Shown here in pieces: positions 22,401 through 23,854 of a DNA stretch of 23,854 nucleotides; the first letter of the stretch is position 1; each line of letters begins with the position of its first letter. Below the pieces are notes generated by a model. The model made no database searches and was not told the origin of the DNA. It saw nothing but the letters and a program-made list of their open reading frames with translations. The translations under genes and the position numbers were made by a program. The DNA comes from a virus. The stretch spans positions 1 to 23,854 of IMG/VR virus record IMGVR_UViG_3300033153_002950. One strand, given 5' to 3'.

Positions 22401-23854
22401 ATGCGACGCCTAGCATGGATACTTATCCCGGCCCTGTGCCTGGCTGTGACGGTCGGGGCGGGTAGCAGCACGCCGCTGATTCGTAGCTTCACCTTCCAGG
22501 ACTCCGGCCACGGGTTCCGCACGCCCACATTTGAAAGCAACTTTGACGAACCATGCACGGGTGGTGACTACGTGTCCGCAAGTGGGCACACCATGACCTG
22601 TAACAACATGGTCGCAGACCCGCGCCTTGCAGACTACGGGCAGACCGAAGGCACGCGGGATGGGTACGCGCACGAATTCGACGGCTCTAATGATTTCCAG
22701 TCTTGCACTGATGGCGGGTGCGGGTTTGACGCTGACCCGGATGGGGACTTCTCTGTGGTGGTTGCGTTCACACCATATTCAGTGGCGGCTGGAACCGGCT
22801 TTCTTGCTGGTAAGTACGAGACTGCTGGCGACGAAAGAAGCTGGGAGTTTGTTAGGTCAACAGATGGCGTGGCCTTTGTCTTGAGCGATGACGGCACATC
22901 GGCCGGAGGGCATTTCAACATCTTGACCAAGGCGGGATCGCTTGCCACTGGTAGGATGTCTGTTGCGGTGATGTCCTTTGACTACATCTCTGATGGCACG
23001 TCCGATGCTGCGGTTTATGTGGATGAACTCGCCAGCGCAACAGATGGCAACTTCAACGGACCTGTTCACGATAGCTCCGGTGACTTCACAATGGGCATCG
23101 ACGCAGACGGCAACAACCCATTTTACGGCCGCATCCACTACGTCGCCTATCATGACGGCATCGCCTTCACAGCCGCCGAAGCAGCCCAAGAGATACGCCA
23201 CCAGCGCGGACTCCTTACAGCAGACGGGCTCAACCACGTCACGGTCACATCGGCATCTCCACCCATGGCCCTTGTTGCCGCTGCAGACTCCGGCGTGGAA
23301 CCGTTCTTGGTGCCACAACCCGCCAACACCGCAACTATAGGCCCAGCGGGGCTTTACGGGGCGAGCGGGACCACAAACAGATGCGAAAGATCAACGCTCG
23401 AAACCTGGGGTGGCGGGGCACCAACTGGGTGGGTGGAGCAACACACGGCGGGCAACGGCACTGCGGACATCGCGCAAGATACTGCATCCATGGCCGAGGG
23501 GCTGTCCAGTGGACAACTGCAAGTCACAAACACAACGTCAACCGCTGCGATCTACGCACAGGGATGCAATACGTGTACAGACCTTTGCGGGAACGACCCG
23601 TGCAACTGTGATGCGTATTTGTCAGCATGGGCAAAGAACGACGGCGTAGGGGAGTTGAGCCTAAAACTGATACAATACGACACAGCCGCATGCGGGACCG
23701 GGACGGGCACATTGACGCCAGTTTCGGCAAGTGACCCGGGTAGTACGTGGGAGCTTGTATCAGGTCCCATTGCTGCTGCAGCATGGCACGCTAACACGTC
23801 GTCGATGCTCATCAGGATAGAGGAAACCGGCGACGGTGGGGTCAATACCAATTT
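22401..23854 (+). CDS. Signal-peptide-bearing LamG-like / carbohydrate-binding-like protein (3' truncated by window end)
   Basis: An uninterrupted frame of 484 codons starts at ATG 22401, with AGTAGGAGCG just upstream, and runs to the window edge with no stop. The first 20 residues are a signal peptide (RR, hydrophobic LAWILIPALCLAVTVG, then AGS). Residues about 90-275 read as a concanavalin A-like/LamG-type domain: YAHEFDGSNDFQSC, FSVVVAFTP, a DAAVYVDELASATDG strand, and FYGRIHYVAYHDGIAFTAAEA near the end. After a linker, ETWGGGAPTGWVE to SMLIRIEETGDG resembles a CBM4/9-type jelly roll. I count 11 Cys after the signal, five in GCNTCTDLCGNDPCNCD. Likely glycan-binding; whether virion-borne or secreted is open. 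Confidence 0.75.
   Translation, partial: MRRLAWILIPALCLAVTVGAGSSTPLIRSFTFQDSGHGFRTPTFESNFDEPCTGGDYVSASGHTMTCNNMVADPRLADYGQTEGTRDGYAHEFDGSNDFQSCTDGGCGFDADPDGDFSVVVAFTPYSVAAGTGFLAGKYETAGDERSWEFVRSTDGVAFVLSDDGTSAGGHFNILTKAGSLATGRMSVAVMSFDYISDGTSDAAVYVDELASATDGNFNGPVHDSSGDFTMGIDADGNNPFYGRIHYVAYHDGIAFTAAEAAQEIRHQRGLLTADGLNHVTVTSASPPMALVAAADSGVEPFLVPQPANTATIGPAGLYGASGTTNRCERSTLETWGGGAPTGWVEQHTAGNGTADIAQDTASMAEGLSSGQLQVTNTTSTAAIYAQGCNTCTDLCGNDPCNCDAYLSAWAKNDGVGELSLKLIQYDTAACGTGTGTLTPVSASDPGSTWELVSGPIAAAAWHANTSSMLIRIEETGDGGVNTN

Noticed and set aside
22627-23649. Several 76-120 codon + strand frames within the last gene
   Set aside because: They lie out of frame within the uninterrupted frame 22401-23854, which carries a signal peptide and recognisable domains.
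1-23854. Search for CRISPR arrays, tRNA genes, insertion sequences, integrase or lysozyme genes
   Set aside because: No direct-repeat array, cloverleaf, transposase or recombinase pattern was seen by eye; tight gene packing leaves no gap above 90 bases.

Overview
The window is a GC-rich piece of a tailed bacteriophage genome or prophage. It covers the end of an early/accessory region and almost all of a podovirus-type virion-assembly operon. Every supported gene lies on the + strand. Genes are packed with ATGA/TGATG overlaps or gaps of a few bases, most have a GGAGG-like ribosome binding site, and at least two starts are probably TTG. The order small terminase, large terminase, portal, scaffold, major capsid protein, connector/adaptor, tail nozzle (P22 gp10-like role), then three long Gln/Ala/coiled-coil internal (ejection) proteins, with no tape measure or contractile sheath, points to a short-tailed phage. 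The host cannot be named from sequence alone; a GC-rich Gram-negative host is plausible because two terminal proteins carry Sec-type signal peptides.

Layout. 1-1170: a partial gene whose product ends in an SSB-tip-like YEDTIPF, then small genes and an ASCH/PUA-like phage protein. 1204-2954: two small beta-rich proteins of virion-like character, an FmdB-like zinc ribbon, a GNAT-fold protein and a small conserved-looking protein. 2958-4906: terminase pair. 4908-6809: portal. 6806-8052: a four-gene accessory block between portal and scaffold, including a compact membrane protein with an HExxH motif. 8073-10283: scaffold and major capsid protein. 10284-10370: a structured untranslated leader with a perfect 10-bp inverted repeat. 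10371-11792: two adjacent structural proteins sharing one domain, the second carrying an insertion of about 225 residues. 11802-15954: adaptor, small protein and tail nozzle. 15963-21137: ejection-protein module. 21141-end: two consecutive exported-looking fibre or host-contact proteins. The second runs off the window as one open frame from 22401 to 23854.

Working together, the terminase pumps DNA through the portal into a scaffold-assembled capsid. The adaptor and nozzle close the vertex, the three internal proteins are likely ejected with the DNA, and the terminal jelly-roll/LamG-like proteins probably contact host or environmental glycans. The least conventional points are the exported Cys-rich terminal pair, the HExxH membrane protein inside the head-gene cluster, the shared-domain pair after the capsid gene, and the foldable leader between capsid and that pair. 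No integrase, lysozyme-type endolysin, polymerase, tRNA or CRISPR is visible here.
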